A DNA stretch of 52,761 nt, from positions 1 through 52,761 of the forward strand of contig NZ_MLBG01000017.1 of NCBI RefSeq assembly GCF_001936595.1, in the 5' to 3' direction. The stretch is from Desulfovibrio sp. DV (GTDB lineage: Bacteria; Desulfobacterota; Desulfovibrionia; Desulfovibrionales; Desulfovibrionaceae). This document shows, in pieces, positions 17,347 through 25,146 of the stretch (position 1 is the stretch's first letter; every line of letters begins with the position of its first letter). The notes under the pieces are model-generated. The model was not told the DNA's origin and searched no databases. It saw only the letters and a program-made list of their open reading frames with translations. A program made the position numbers and the translations under genes.

Positions 17347-18293
17347 TGACTGCCGATGCGATCCGGCTGCCCCGTCCCAAACGGCGAACGCCGGTTGAGT
17401 GGGTCACGGAGATGTTGTGCGAGGAGGCCTCCTACCAAAAGGTCTACCACCGGCCGCTGCATGACGAGCCCATGCCGTCGGTGGCGGTCCTGGAAGAGGT
17501 CATGGAGCGGCTGCGGGGCGCGATTTTTCCGGGCTATTTCGGCCATTCCGATGTTGCGCCGGAAAACATGCGCTTTCATATCGGGGCCAGCCTCGACGCG
17601 GTCTACAAGCTGCTCACCGACCAGGTCCGGCGGGGGCACTGCTTTTTTTGCGAAATTAACGAGGCCGGCAACTGCCAGGAATGCCAGGAACGGGCCGAGC
17701 GGCTGGTGGGCGATTTCCTCATGCGCCTGCCCGACATCCGCGAGGCTCTGGCCGAGGACGCCCAGGCCGCCTATGAGGGCGACCCGGCCTCGCGTTCCCC
17801 TGGCGAGACCATTTTCTGCTACCCGAGCCTGACCGCGCTGACCCACCACCGGGTGGCCCATGAACTGCACAAGCTCGGCGTGGACCTCATTCCGCGCATC
17901 ATCTCGGAAATGGCCCATTCCCGCACCGGCATCGACATCCATCCCGGAGCCACCATCGGCCGGCGGTTTTTCATTGACCACGGCACCGGCACGGTCATCG
18001 GCGAGACCTGCATCATCGGCGACAATGTGCGGCTCTATCAGGGCGTGACCCTTGGGGCCAAGAGTTTCCCCAAGGATGCGGCCGGGGTCCTGGTCAAGGG
18101 CAATGCCCGCCATCCGGTGGTCGAGGACGATGTGGTGATCTACGCCGGGGCCACGGCCCTGGGACGCATCACCATCGGCAAGGGCGCGGTCATCGGCGGC
18201 AATGTCTGGGTGGTGGACGACGTGCCGGCCGGGGCGCGCATTGCCCAGCAAGGACCGGGCGGCGTGCTCATCCGCGACGGCGCCGGGATCTGA
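17346..18293 (+). CDS. cysE: Serine O-acetyltransferase (CysE type)
   Basis: Acetyl-CoA-dependent enzyme that makes O-acetylserine for CysK. At 315 aa it is of the longer CysE form, with an extended N-terminal helical region that includes a Cys-rich patch (GHCFFCEINEAGNCQECQE). The C-terminal left-handed beta helix shows IDIHPGATIGRRFFIDHGTG, with the catalytic His and Asp, and IIGDNVRLYQGVTLGAKSF. Translation starts within the cysK stop (TGATG). A strong terminator follows. Confidence 0.93.
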   Translation: MTADAIRLPRPKRRTPVEWVTEMLCEEASYQKVYHRPLHDEPMPSVAVLEEVMERLRGAIFPGYFGHSDVAPENMRFHIGASLDAVYKLLTDQVRRGHCFFCEINEAGNCQECQERAERLVGDFLMRLPDIREALAEDAQAAYEGDPASRSPGETIFCYPSLTALTHHRVAHELHKLGVDLIPRIISEMAHSRTGIDIHPGATIGRRFFIDHGTGTVIGETCIIGDNVRLYQGVTLGAKSFPKDAAGVLVKGNARHPVVEDDVVIYAGATALGRITIGKGAVIGGNVWVVDDVPAGARIAQQGPGGVLIRDGAGI

Positions 18294-18324
18294 TCCGTCT
18301 TTTTCCCAACCCGGCAGACAAACG

Positions 18325-18362
18325 AAAGCCCGGTCGCAACAGACGTTGCGACCGGGCTTTTC
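18325..18362 (+). terminator. Intrinsic terminator after cysE
   Basis: Perfect inverted repeat AAAGCCCGGTCGCAAC / GTTGCGACCGGGCTTT with a 4-nt loop and a short T run. It separates the nifU-cysE operon from the convergent mop gene and can act on both strands. Confidence 0.9.
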
Positions 18363-18378
18363 GTCTTGGCCGGGCTGT

Positions 18379-18588
18379 CTACTCGGTGATGACCATGACG
18401 CTGGAGGCCTTGACCATGGCCTTGACCTTGGACCCGGCCTTAAGGCCCATGGCCTCGGCGGATTCCTTGGTGATGACCGAGACGATCTCGACGCCGGGGG
18501 CGGCTTCGATGACGACTTCGGCGTTGACCATACCGATGGTGACTTTCTTGACGGTGCCGGGGATCAGGTTGCGGGCGCTGACTTTCAT
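18379..18588 (-). CDS. mop: Molybdenum-pterin/molybdate-binding protein (Mop)
   Basis: Single TOBE/Mop domain of 69 aa starting MKVSARNLIPGTVKKVTIG, which matches molbindins that store molybdate or tungstate in oligomers. AEVVIEAAPGVEIVSVIT and GLKAGSKVKAMVKASSVM are the typical second half. AAGGAGG lies upstream of the ATG. It is monocistronic and convergent with cysE. The upstream region carries several inverted repeats that could be oxyanion-responsive operators. Confidence 0.92.
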   Translation of the reverse strand: MKVSARNLIPGTVKKVTIGMVNAEVVIEAAPGVEIVSVITKESAEAMGLKAGSKVKAMVKASSVMVITE

Positions 18589-18659
18589 GGTGTGGCCTCC
18601 TTGGGTGTTAGAGATCGTTTGGGACCGGCCGGTAGTTCGGGCCGTTGTTGCTTGAGGAA

Positions 18660-18688
18660 AGGATAGGGCGAACCTGACTCACACGCAA
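18660..18688 (-). promoter_or_regulatory. Candidate mop promoter
   Basis: On the minus strand, TTGCGT (18688-18683) and TATCCT (18665-18660) are separated by 17 bp, about 72 bp upstream of the mop ATG. The -35 match is weak, and the element overlaps a CACACG/CGTGTG inverted repeat. Confidence 0.3.
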
Positions 18689-18712
18689 AGTTTATTTTTC
18701 GTGTGTGTGATG

Positions 18713-18728
18713 TTAGTTTTAACACTAA
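18713..18728. promoter_or_regulatory. Inverted repeat, candidate operator upstream of mop
   Basis: TTAGTTTTAACACTAA is a 16-bp near-perfect palindrome (arms TTAGT/ACTAA, centre TTAA with one mismatched pair). It sits in AT-rich DNA upstream of the candidate mop promoter. I infer a regulator site, possibly for a molybdate or tungstate sensor; the protein is unknown. Confidence 0.45.
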
Positions 18729-18756
18729 TTATTCAAGGTTTTTATTGCCTTAAGAG

Positions 18757-18777
18757 TCACGAAAATTATTTCCGTGA
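18757..18777. promoter_or_regulatory. Second palindrome upstream of mop
   Basis: TCACG at 18757 and CGTGA ending at 18777 flank an AAAATTATTTC core. The whole 21-bp element is a near-perfect palindrome around one central base, with two mismatched pairs. Confidence 0.4.
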
Positions 18778-19235
18778 TTGCCTGAGAAAGTGCGACACCG
18801 TGTTGTTTATCCACGTCGTTTTTCAATTATTTTCTATAATATTAGGTGCTTAATGCATGGACACTGGTTGTTCCCAGGGGGGCAGCGGGGCGACGTCTGG
18901 GCGGGGGCCGTGTTTGCCCAAGCCGCGGCGCGGATGCAGCCGCCCGAGGAGGGAACGGGAAGAGCCGACCGGGGCGTGTCCGGCGAAGGGGTTTCCTCCG
19001 GTTATCTTGCCGGCCCTGCACCCTGGCCGGCCAGGGCGTGCCCGTCTGCCCGGTCAGGGGCTCGTGTGTCGCAGCAGGACCCGGGAGCGCGATGAACAGT
19101 CAAGACGCAGCAAGCCTGACCGCTCAGACGGTTGTGGTCTCTGGCCTCCGGGAGGGGGCGCTGCCGGCGACACCTGGCAGGGAGGCGGCAGGCCGGCCGC
19201 TGACAGGTGTCGCCCAGGGGACCAAGCCAGCGGCG
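18778..19235. other. Gene-free stretch between mop region and encapsulin
   Basis: The left part is AT-rich and contains a plus-strand TATAAT at 18835-18840 without a good -35. An 80-codon plus-strand ORF could start at ATG 18853 behind AGGTG, but its product (MHGHWLFPGGQRGDVW...) is not recognised and its GC-rich end looks non-coding. No other gene was seen. A hairpin at 19166-19214 is listed separately. Confidence 0.4.
19166..19214 (-). terminator. Stem-loop downstream of encapsulin gene
   Basis: Perfect 11-bp inverted repeat GGCGACACCTG / CAGGTGTCGCC with a 27-nt GC-rich loop, 21 bp past the encapsulin stop. There is no T run, so it may stabilise the mRNA end and may not be a true intrinsic terminator. 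Confidence 0.45.
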
Positions 19236-20045
19236 TTATTTCCCGGCTTTGAAATCCAGGCGCACCACCACGGTCGGGTCGAGCACCTGGAAGGTGAAGG
19301 ATTCCAGGAAAAACAGCGCCACTTTCTCGGTGTCGTGGGAGGCGTAGCCGATGGCGATATCGCCGCCAAGGGTCATTTCCAGATCGCCGCCGCGGGTGGA
19401 GAGGACGTAGGCCTCCTCGATAAACGGGCTGACGATGACCTGCCCGCCAAGCATGGTCTCCAGATATTGGGACAAGGGGTAGCCCCGGACGTGGCCGGAA
19501 AGGGCCACCCACATTTCAGGACCGACCACCAGGGCGTAGGGGCCTTCCACCGAAGTCTTGCGCAGGGCGGTCAGGGCCTTGGACACCTTGTCGGCAATGT
19601 CTTCGGGATCGCCCGAGACCAGCATCCGGGTCTGGCTGGACACTTCCGACAGGCCTTTGATGCCGGCCGGGGCAAAGCCGTGGTAGAGGGCTTCTTCTTC
19701 GAACCGGGCCAGCTTTTCGGCGGCTTCGTCCAGGGCGGCCAGATCAATGTCCTTGCCGCCGCGGGCGGCGTTGTCGATTTCGGCGATGTCCAGGGTGAAG
19801 GGGACTTTGACTTCGATCAGCGGTTTGACCTGGTGCAGGCCGTAGGTGATGCCGGAAACCGACTGGGCCTTGGCGTATTCGATGCGCCCAAGCGGCACGG
19901 CGGCGAATTCCCAGCCAAGGGGGCCGGCGACATCAACGACCCGGCGGCCGGACAGCATGGTGGTGAGCGTCTGGCGGGCGCGGTTGTCTACGGCCTGCCA
20001 GGCGGCAGCGGTTACCGGGGCGAGATCGCGTTTCAAAATATCCAT
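19236..20045 (-). CDS. Encapsulin nanocompartment shell protein (family 1)
   Basis: HK97-fold shell protein of 269 aa that self-assembles into a protein compartment in the cytoplasm. It begins MDILKRDLAPVTAAAWQAVD and continues RRVVDVAGPLGWEFAA, PLIEVKVPFTLDIAEIDNA, EGPYALVVGP, STRGGDLEMTLGGDIAIGY and FTFQVLDPTVVVRLDF, matching the Thermotoga-type encapsulin along its length. The upstream gene encodes a ferritin-like cargo ending in a cargo-loading peptide. The start ATG follows CGGGAGACGCC, which is also the repeat unit of the tandem array between the two genes. An iron-storage or oxidative-stress role is inferred from the cargo. Confidence 0.95.
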   Translation of the reverse strand: MDILKRDLAPVTAAAWQAVDNRARQTLTTMLSGRRVVDVAGPLGWEFAAVPLGRIEYAKAQSVSGITYGLHQVKPLIEVKVPFTLDIAEIDNAARGGKDIDLAALDEAAEKLARFEEEALYHGFAPAGIKGLSEVSSQTRMLVSGDPEDIADKVSKALTALRKTSVEGPYALVVGPEMWVALSGHVRGYPLSQYLETMLGGQVIVSPFIEEAYVLSTRGGDLEMTLGGDIAIGYASHDTEKVALFFLESFTFQVLDPTVVVRLDFKAGK

Positions 20046-20046
20046 G

Positions 20047-20257
20047 GCGTCTCCCGTGCATGGTTAGCAGGTTTCCCCCGACACAAGGCCGGGCGTCCTG
20101 GACGATGCGTCACCCGTGGCTGGTTGGCGGGTTTCCCCTGACACACGGTCCGGCTGTCCCGGACAATGCGTCTCCCATGGGTGGTTAGCGGGTTGCCCTG
20201 GCACATGGCCCGGCCGTCCAGGATGTTGCGTCTCCCGTTGGTCGTTAGCGGGTTGCC
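20047..20257 (-). repeat. About 60-bp tandem repeat between cargo and shell genes
   Basis: Three full units (20061-20120, 20121-20181, 20182-20241; 60, 61 and 60 bp) plus partial units at both ends. Each unit contains a TGGTTAGCGGG-type block, GACAC(A), CCGG/GTCC and GCGTCTCCC. On the coding strand each unit carries a GGGAGACGC or closely similar block, the same sequence that serves as the shell-gene Shine-Dalgarno. The array begins inside the last codons and stop of the cargo gene and ends at the encapsulin ATG. The unit is partly diverged between copies. Confidence 0.85.
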
Positions 20258-20628
20258 TTGAGGCTGCCGATGCCAAGTGAGCCGGAGCCGGCGGGACGGG
20301 CGCTCTGGGGCGCTTCGCCGGTCTGGCCTTCGGCCGTGGCGGCATCTTCCAGGGCGGTGATGTCGCCGGTGGTAAAGAGGTAGGTGCGCATGACCGCGTC
20401 CCAGCCCGGCATGGTGCGGCGCAACCATTCCAGACCCATGATGGCGTGTTCCATCTCTTCGTCGCGGTTATGGGCCATGATGGCCTTGATCTGGGGATCG
20501 GAAGCCGCCGCCACCCGCTGGTGGTACCAGTTGATGGCTTCGATTTCTTCTTTGAGGCTTGAAAGCGCCCGGACAAAGTCCCGATCCAGGGGCGTCAGTT
20601 CGGCGACAGGCTCGTGATACTGATCCAT
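20245..20628 (-). CDS. Encapsulated ferritin-like protein (EncFtn) with cargo-loading peptide
   Basis: Short ferritin-like ferroxidase of 127 aa that must decamerise to build its iron site. The two helices carry the acidic and His motifs EEIEAINWYHQR and DEEMEHAIMGLEWLRR. After an Ala/Gly/Pro-rich linker, residues 116-124 read GSLGIGSLK, a classic encapsulin-targeting peptide. CAAGGAGGAG precedes the ATG at 20628. The stop codon lies inside the tandem repeat that leads into the encapsulin gene. Expected role: Fe(II) oxidation and storage inside the shell. Confidence 0.93.
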   Translation of the reverse strand: MDQYHEPVAELTPLDRDFVRALSSLKEEIEAINWYHQRVAAASDPQIKAIMAHNRDEEMEHAIMGLEWLRRTMPGWDAVMRTYLFTTGDITALEDAATAEGQTGEAPQSARPAGSGSLGIGSLKATR

Positions 20629-20755
20629 GACTCCTCCTTGGAAAACCCGATCGCCTTCGACCGGGTTGCCGCGTTTGGAGCCAACTATGCCACAGGCTGC
20701 AGCGAATGCAACGCCCGGAGGAGATAAATCCGGCGTCAATTGGGATAAGCGGGCG

Positions 20756-21388
20756 TTACAGGAGGATCAGGTTCTTGATCTCGTCGGTATCGTTGTCGGC
20801 CGGGGGAAAGTGCGGGGCGAGGTGGCTGGCCAGGGTGTCCACGCAATCGGCCAGGGCCGCGGCCTGCCGGCCCTGGGCAATGCCCAGGGTCAGGGCGGCG
20901 GTGGCCGCGTCCAGCGTCCTGGTCTCGAGCGCGCCGGCCAGACCGGTATCGGGCTGGATAAAGACCAGCCGCTCAAAGACCGAGACATAGATGAGGACTG
21001 CGTTTCGGGCCTTGGTTTCGGTCAGGCCGTGGTTGAAAAAGGCGGCCTGGGCCGCTTGCCGGGTCTCGGCCAGGGCCCGGTCCCGGGCCACGAACAAACG
21101 CTTTATGGCCGGCGTGCGCTTGGCCGCCTCGAAGCCGAGCAGAGCGAAAATGCCGAAGAACAGGAGAAAAAACCACAGGTTGCGGGTGCCGAAAGCCAGA
21201 CACAGGAGCAGCCCGGCGGTCAGTCCGACAACCACGGCGCAGGCCAGATCGGCCTTGGGATAGTCGTCGCTGGCTCCGACCACCATGGGCACGATCTCGG
21301 CCGAGGTCTGTTTCTCGGCCGCACCAACCGCCGCTACCACCGCTTCCCGGTCGGCCGGGGATAAAAATCCATCCACGAGCTTTCGCAT
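20756..21388 (-). CDS. TPM-domain membrane protein
   Basis: Predicted 210-aa protein with an N-terminal TPM-like segment (ADREAVVAAVGAAEKQTSAEIVPMVV), then two adjacent hydrophobic segments (ADLACAVVVGLTAGLLLCLA and LWFFLLFFGIFALLGF), and a C-terminal TPM portion (ETKARNAVLIYVSVFERLVF). TPM (YgcG/Psb32/MOLO-1) domains are found in secreted or membrane proteins, some with phosphatase activity; here the function is unknown. It follows the larger TPM gene by 9 bp. Confidence 0.78.
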   Translation of the reverse strand: MRKLVDGFLSPADREAVVAAVGAAEKQTSAEIVPMVVGASDDYPKADLACAVVVGLTAGLLLCLAFGTRNLWFFLLFFGIFALLGFEAAKRTPAIKRLFVARDRALAETRQAAQAAFFNHGLTETKARNAVLIYVSVFERLVFIQPDTGLAGALETRTLDAATAALTLGIAQGRQAAALADCVDTLASHLAPHFPPADNDTDEIKNLILL

Positions 21389-21397
21389 GGTCGTCTC

Positions 21398-22318
21398 CTA
21401 CCAGTTTCCCGACGAGCCGCCGCCGCCAAACGAACCGCCGCCGCCGGAAAATCCGCCGCCCCCGCCCGAGGACCCGCCGCCGCCGATGTAAAAGCCGCCG
21501 CCTCCGCCGCGTCCGCCCCGGAACAGAAACGGGCCGACCAGGCCAAGCACGACGCCGCCCATGAGCAGCAGGGCCAGCATGGCCAGGGGCAGGGCGAAAA
21601 AGGCCCCGAGGACCGGCATGGCCACGCCGAAGATGCCGGCCCGGGCCAGGGCCGGCAGCCCGGAAAGCAGGGCGGTCAGGATCATGGCCAGGATGAACAG
21701 GCCGAAAAAGGCGTTGTCGTCGTGGCCGGAGGATTTTCCGGTTTCCGGGGGTGCCTGGTATTCGCCGCGCGCCGCCTCGATGATCGAGGCCACGCCGGAT
21801 TCGATGCCGGCGTCGAAGTTGCCGGCTTTGAAGGCCGGCACAATGGCGTGGTCGATGATGCGCCCGGTCAGGGCGTCGGTAAGTTGCCCTTCCAGGCCAT
21901 AGCCCACTTCGATGCGCACCTTGCGGTCATTTTTGCTGACGAGCAGCAGCACCCCGTTGTCCTTGCCCTTCTGGCCGATGCCCCAGGCTTGCGCCACCTT
22001 GACGCTGTAGTCTTCAAGCGGTTCACCCTCCAGGGAGGGGATGGTGAGCACCACCACCTGGGTGGAATCGGTGCGCTCGAAGTCGGCCAGCTGGCTGTCC
22101 AGGCGGGCGGCGGCGGCCGGCGAGAGCAGATGGGCCGTGTCGGTCACCCGGCCTTCCAGGCGGGGCACGCCAAGAGCCAGGGCCGCACCGCTCCACACGG
22201 CAAGGGCGACCAACAAGGTGGCAAAACCGGCCAGCCACGGCCCAACCGGGCGGTTTGGGCCGTCGCTATGAACAATGCGCCGCGTGGCGGCGGGGAGAGA
22301 GGTCGGAGCCTGTTGCAT
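21398..22318 (-). CDS. YgcG/TPM-domain protein with Gly-Ser-rich tail
   Basis: A 306-aa exported protein. A signal-like hydrophobic segment (LAGFATLLVALAVWSGAALALG) precedes the TPM domain: GRVTDTAHLLSPAAAARLD, TQVVVLTIPSLEGEPLEDYS, WGIGQKGKDNGVLLLVSKND, RIEVGYGLEGQLTDALTGRII. Two C-terminal transmembrane segments are followed by a low-complexity Gly/Ser tail. This matches the YgcG family, which is often encoded next to LemA, as here. Function is unknown. Confidence 0.85.
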   Translation of the reverse strand: MQQAPTSLPAATRRIVHSDGPNRPVGPWLAGFATLLVALAVWSGAALALGVPRLEGRVTDTAHLLSPAAAARLDSQLADFERTDSTQVVVLTIPSLEGEPLEDYSVKVAQAWGIGQKGKDNGVLLLVSKNDRKVRIEVGYGLEGQLTDALTGRIIDHAIVPAFKAGNFDAGIESGVASIIEAARGEYQAPPETGKSSGHDDNAFFGLFILAMILTALLSGLPALARAGIFGVAMPVLGAFFALPLAMLALLLMGGVVLGLVGPFLFRGGRGGGGGFYIGGGGSSGGGGGFSGGGGSFGGGGSSGNW

Positions 22319-22384
22319 CAGTATTCCTTGGGCCGGGCTGCGGCTTCGGGGTTAAGGCCACGCACCTGATGACGGTCGGTCAGG

Positions 22385-22969
22385 CTAGAACTTCACCTTG
22401 GGGGCCTGCTGGGCCGCTTCGTCGGCCTTGTAGTATTCTTTGGGCTTTAAATGGAGCATGAGGGAATTGGTGATGAAATTGGGAAAGGTGCGGATGGAGC
22501 TGTTATAGACTTCGACGGTCTGGTTGTAGCGTTGCCTGGCCACGTTGATGCGGTTTTCCGTGCCTTCAAGCTGGTGCTGGAGATCGCGGAAATTCTGGTC
22601 GGCCTTGAGCTGGGGGTAGTTCTCGGCCACGGCCAGCAGGCGCGAAAGGGCCGACTGCATCTGGCCTTGCGCTTGCTGGAAGGCGGCCATGGCTTGCGGA
22701 TCGGCCAGGGTTTCCGGGGTGAGCTTGATCTGTCCGGCCTTGGACCGGGCGTCGGTGACGGCGGTGAAGGTGTCCTTTTCGTGGCTGGCGTAGCCCTTGA
22801 CCGTTTCCACGAGGTTGGGAATGAGGTCCAGGCGGCGTTGCAGGGCGGCGTCCACATTGCCCCAGGCGGCCTTGACCGCTTCCTCATTGGTCTGCATCTG
22901 GTTGTAGCCGCAGCCGGAGAGGCCAAAAAGGGTCAGCAATATGGCAAAGGTGCCGAAGATTCTGGTCAT
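22385..22969 (-). CDS. lemA: LemA family lipoprotein
   Basis: Membrane-anchored helical protein of 194 aa with a lipobox-like LSGCGYN near residue 20, consistent with lipidation at the Cys. Family motifs are NEEAVKAAWGNVDAALQRRLDLIPNL (helix 1 region), ENYPQLKADQNFRDLQ and the C-terminal FPNFITNSLMLHLKPKEYY. LemA proteins commonly pair with TPM/YgcG genes; the molecular role is unsettled. It is first in a lemA-TPM-TPM run. Confidence 0.92.
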   Translation of the reverse strand: MTRIFGTFAILLTLFGLSGCGYNQMQTNEEAVKAAWGNVDAALQRRLDLIPNLVETVKGYASHEKDTFTAVTDARSKAGQIKLTPETLADPQAMAAFQQAQGQMQSALSRLLAVAENYPQLKADQNFRDLQHQLEGTENRINVARQRYNQTVEVYNSSIRTFPNFITNSLMLHLKPKEYYKADEAAQQAPKVKF

Positions 22970-23097
22970 GGGTGCTCCTTCGAACAGGTTCCAGCAATGG
23001 ACTGCTTATAAGACGGCTGGCAGTCGGAGGCAAGGTGGCGGAAGCAAGGGCCGGTCGCCGTGGCTGGGGGGGAACCGCCACGGCGACCGGTCGGAGG

Positions 23098-25146
23098 CTA
23101 ATTATCCAGGAGCAGGAGCAGGTTGGGTGCAGGTGTGCCGGGTATGGTTTCCTTGAAATCGGGATTGGTGGTCCAGATGACGCCGTTGTCGCCCACGGCA
23201 AAGGCGGCTGACTGGCTCTCCGACGCGCACAGGCCGTTGAGGGAACTGGTGAAATCGCCCTGGACCAGGACTCCAGCCCCGCCTTCAATCCGGTAGAGGA
23301 AGCCCTTGCCCCCGTCTGTATAGGCGGTGTTTGTATTGAGTGCGGCCCAGAAGACACCGTTGCCGGCATGGGTGATGGCCGTGAAGAATTTGAGCGGGAC
23401 GGTGGGGGGGGAGGCGACTTCGCGGGTGATGCCGGCCACTGGCTGCCAGGTGGTGCCGTCGATGGTGTAAAAGGCGCTGCCGTTGACGCCGACGGCCACG
23501 ACCATACCGGCGGCGGCAGCCACGGCGGTCAGGTCATCGCCGTTGGCGCCAACCGTGGCCACGCTCCAGGCCCCGTTTCGCCACAGGGCCACCTGTCCGC
23601 CCGTGCCCACGGCATGGACGTCGCCGTTGGGCGAGGCGGCCAGGGCGGCGTACTGATAGCTTTCCGATCCGCCTGGCAGGCAGGTGGGGAAGTCCGTGCC
23701 GACAGCGCAGGGTTGGCCCTTCCCGTTGAGTTCCATGAGCACCACATAACTGCCTGAAGCCGTCTTGGCCACGTCGAGGATGCCCAGGCCGCTTGTGCCG
23801 GGCATAATCCAGTCGCTCCAGCTTGTTCCGTTGCCTCGTTTGGTGACGGTCTGGCTCGCAGTGTAGTCCCAAAACGACAGCCACATGTCCGAGGTTGAAA
23901 AGGCTCGAAACGTCCAGGTGAGGCCGTTGCCCGCGAGGCCGGACACGGGGTGCGGCGTCATGCGGCCGCCGTCCCAGGTGTAGAGGCCGGTGGCGGCATC
24001 GAGGTAGAGGGGGGCAAGCCAGAGGCGCTCTGGAAAGGCTGCGGTCTTCCACGGGGTATTGACGGCCGGTGGTGTGTTGAGGGCCTGGCGGGTGGCGGTT
24101 GAAGGGTTGAAGGACTCAATAAGTCCGAGGTTTCCGGCGAAATAATACTGTCCTGAGCCGGCCGCACAGATGGTGTTGCGGGTTTTTCCCGTGGCATCGT
24201 TGTAATTGTCCAGCGCATTGAGCACGCCTGTCCAGTGTCGGATGGCACCACCGGCCCCGACAAACCAAATATCGTCGGCTCCAGTGCCGTCCATGTCCAT
24301 CATGTTGGCCCCGCCGAGGTATTCGCCCCCGAAGACCAACTCCCAGCCTGAAGATCCGGACGGAAGCAGTCGGTACAGTTGGCCGTAGTTGCCGCCGGCA
24401 AAGACGGCCTCGGCAGACGGCCCCCAGACCGTTTGCAGCAGGTTGGTGGACAACCAGTAGGATGGTTCGTACTGGGCGACAACGGTCCAGGTCGTGGCGT
24501 CGCGGTGCAGGATGGTGCCGTGGGTGCCGACGGCATAGATGTCGTTGTCGGCAAAACCGTAAAGAGCGCTCAGCTTGTAGTCGCTGTGTTTGCCGTCCGG
24601 TATCGTGACGTTTTCAAATTCCCATTTGGCCAGCCCGGCATTCCATTTGACCGGCGCGCTGGAGCTGTCGGTCACGGCATAGGCCTGGCCGGTGGAGGAA
24701 ACCCAGACGTCGTTTATGGGATAGAGATCGGGGAAAGAGGAATAGGTCGGCGGCGTGGTGGCCGTCCAGGCTGTTCCGTCAAAGTGGAGCAGCACTGAGC
24801 GGATGGGATCGGTGTTGGTGCCGGTGGCCGTGCTGCCGCCGACGGCCCAGATGTCGCTGGCGCTGCGGCCGGAGATGCCCTTGAGCGGGGCAATGGTGCC
24901 GGACTGCATCTGGCTGTAGGTGGTGCCGACCTTTTTGAGAATCAGGCCACCGTCCCCTACGATAAACAGGGTGGTGCCGCCGTCGGGACTGTAGGCATCA
25001 TAGAGGTTGTTGCCGGTGGGCGAGGGGGTCAGCAGGGTCCAGGTGTCTGCGCCGGCCGGTTGGGCCAATCCGGCGAACAGGCAAAGGATCAGAAGGGGTA
25101 AGAAGACCGGGATGCGATACCACGGAAGAGGCGGGTGATGTGGCAT
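23098..25146 (-). CDS. Large secreted repeat protein, probable beta-propeller
   Basis: A 682-aa predicted exported protein. The ATG at 25146 follows AGGAG, and an N-terminal signal peptide (PVFLPLLILCLFAGLAQPAGA) is clear. The mature part contains many short repeats with a V/A-G-x-x-G core: IFIVGDGGLILKK-like, DIWAVGGST, DIYAVGTHGTILHRD, DDIWFVGAGGAIRHW, YYFAGNLGLIESF, DVHAVGTGGQVALW, VVAVGVNGSAFYTIDG and FAVGDNGVIWTTN. The spacing suggests one or two beta-propellers of the BNR/YCF48-like kind. No catalytic motif was recognised. It appears monocistronic. A role in adhesion or the cell surface is conjecture. Confidence 0.75.
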   Translation of the reverse strand: MPHHPPLPWYRIPVFLPLLILCLFAGLAQPAGADTWTLLTPSPTGNNLYDAYSPDGGTTLFIVGDGGLILKKVGTTYSQMQSGTIAPLKGISGRSASDIWAVGGSTATGTNTDPIRSVLLHFDGTAWTATTPPTYSSFPDLYPINDVWVSSTGQAYAVTDSSSAPVKWNAGLAKWEFENVTIPDGKHSDYKLSALYGFADNDIYAVGTHGTILHRDATTWTVVAQYEPSYWLSTNLLQTVWGPSAEAVFAGGNYGQLYRLLPSGSSGWELVFGGEYLGGANMMDMDGTGADDIWFVGAGGAIRHWTGVLNALDNYNDATGKTRNTICAAGSGQYYFAGNLGLIESFNPSTATRQALNTPPAVNTPWKTAAFPERLWLAPLYLDAATGLYTWDGGRMTPHPVSGLAGNGLTWTFRAFSTSDMWLSFWDYTASQTVTKRGNGTSWSDWIMPGTSGLGILDVAKTASGSYVVLMELNGKGQPCAVGTDFPTCLPGGSESYQYAALAASPNGDVHAVGTGGQVALWRNGAWSVATVGANGDDLTAVAAAAGMVVAVGVNGSAFYTIDGTTWQPVAGITREVASPPTVPLKFFTAITHAGNGVFWAALNTNTAYTDGGKGFLYRIEGGAGVLVQGDFTSSLNGLCASESQSAAFAVGDNGVIWTTNPDFKETIPGTPAPNLLLLLDN

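Noticed and set aside
20047-20257. CRISPR array
   Set aside because: Units of about 60 bp are contiguous and diverged, with no separate unique spacers.
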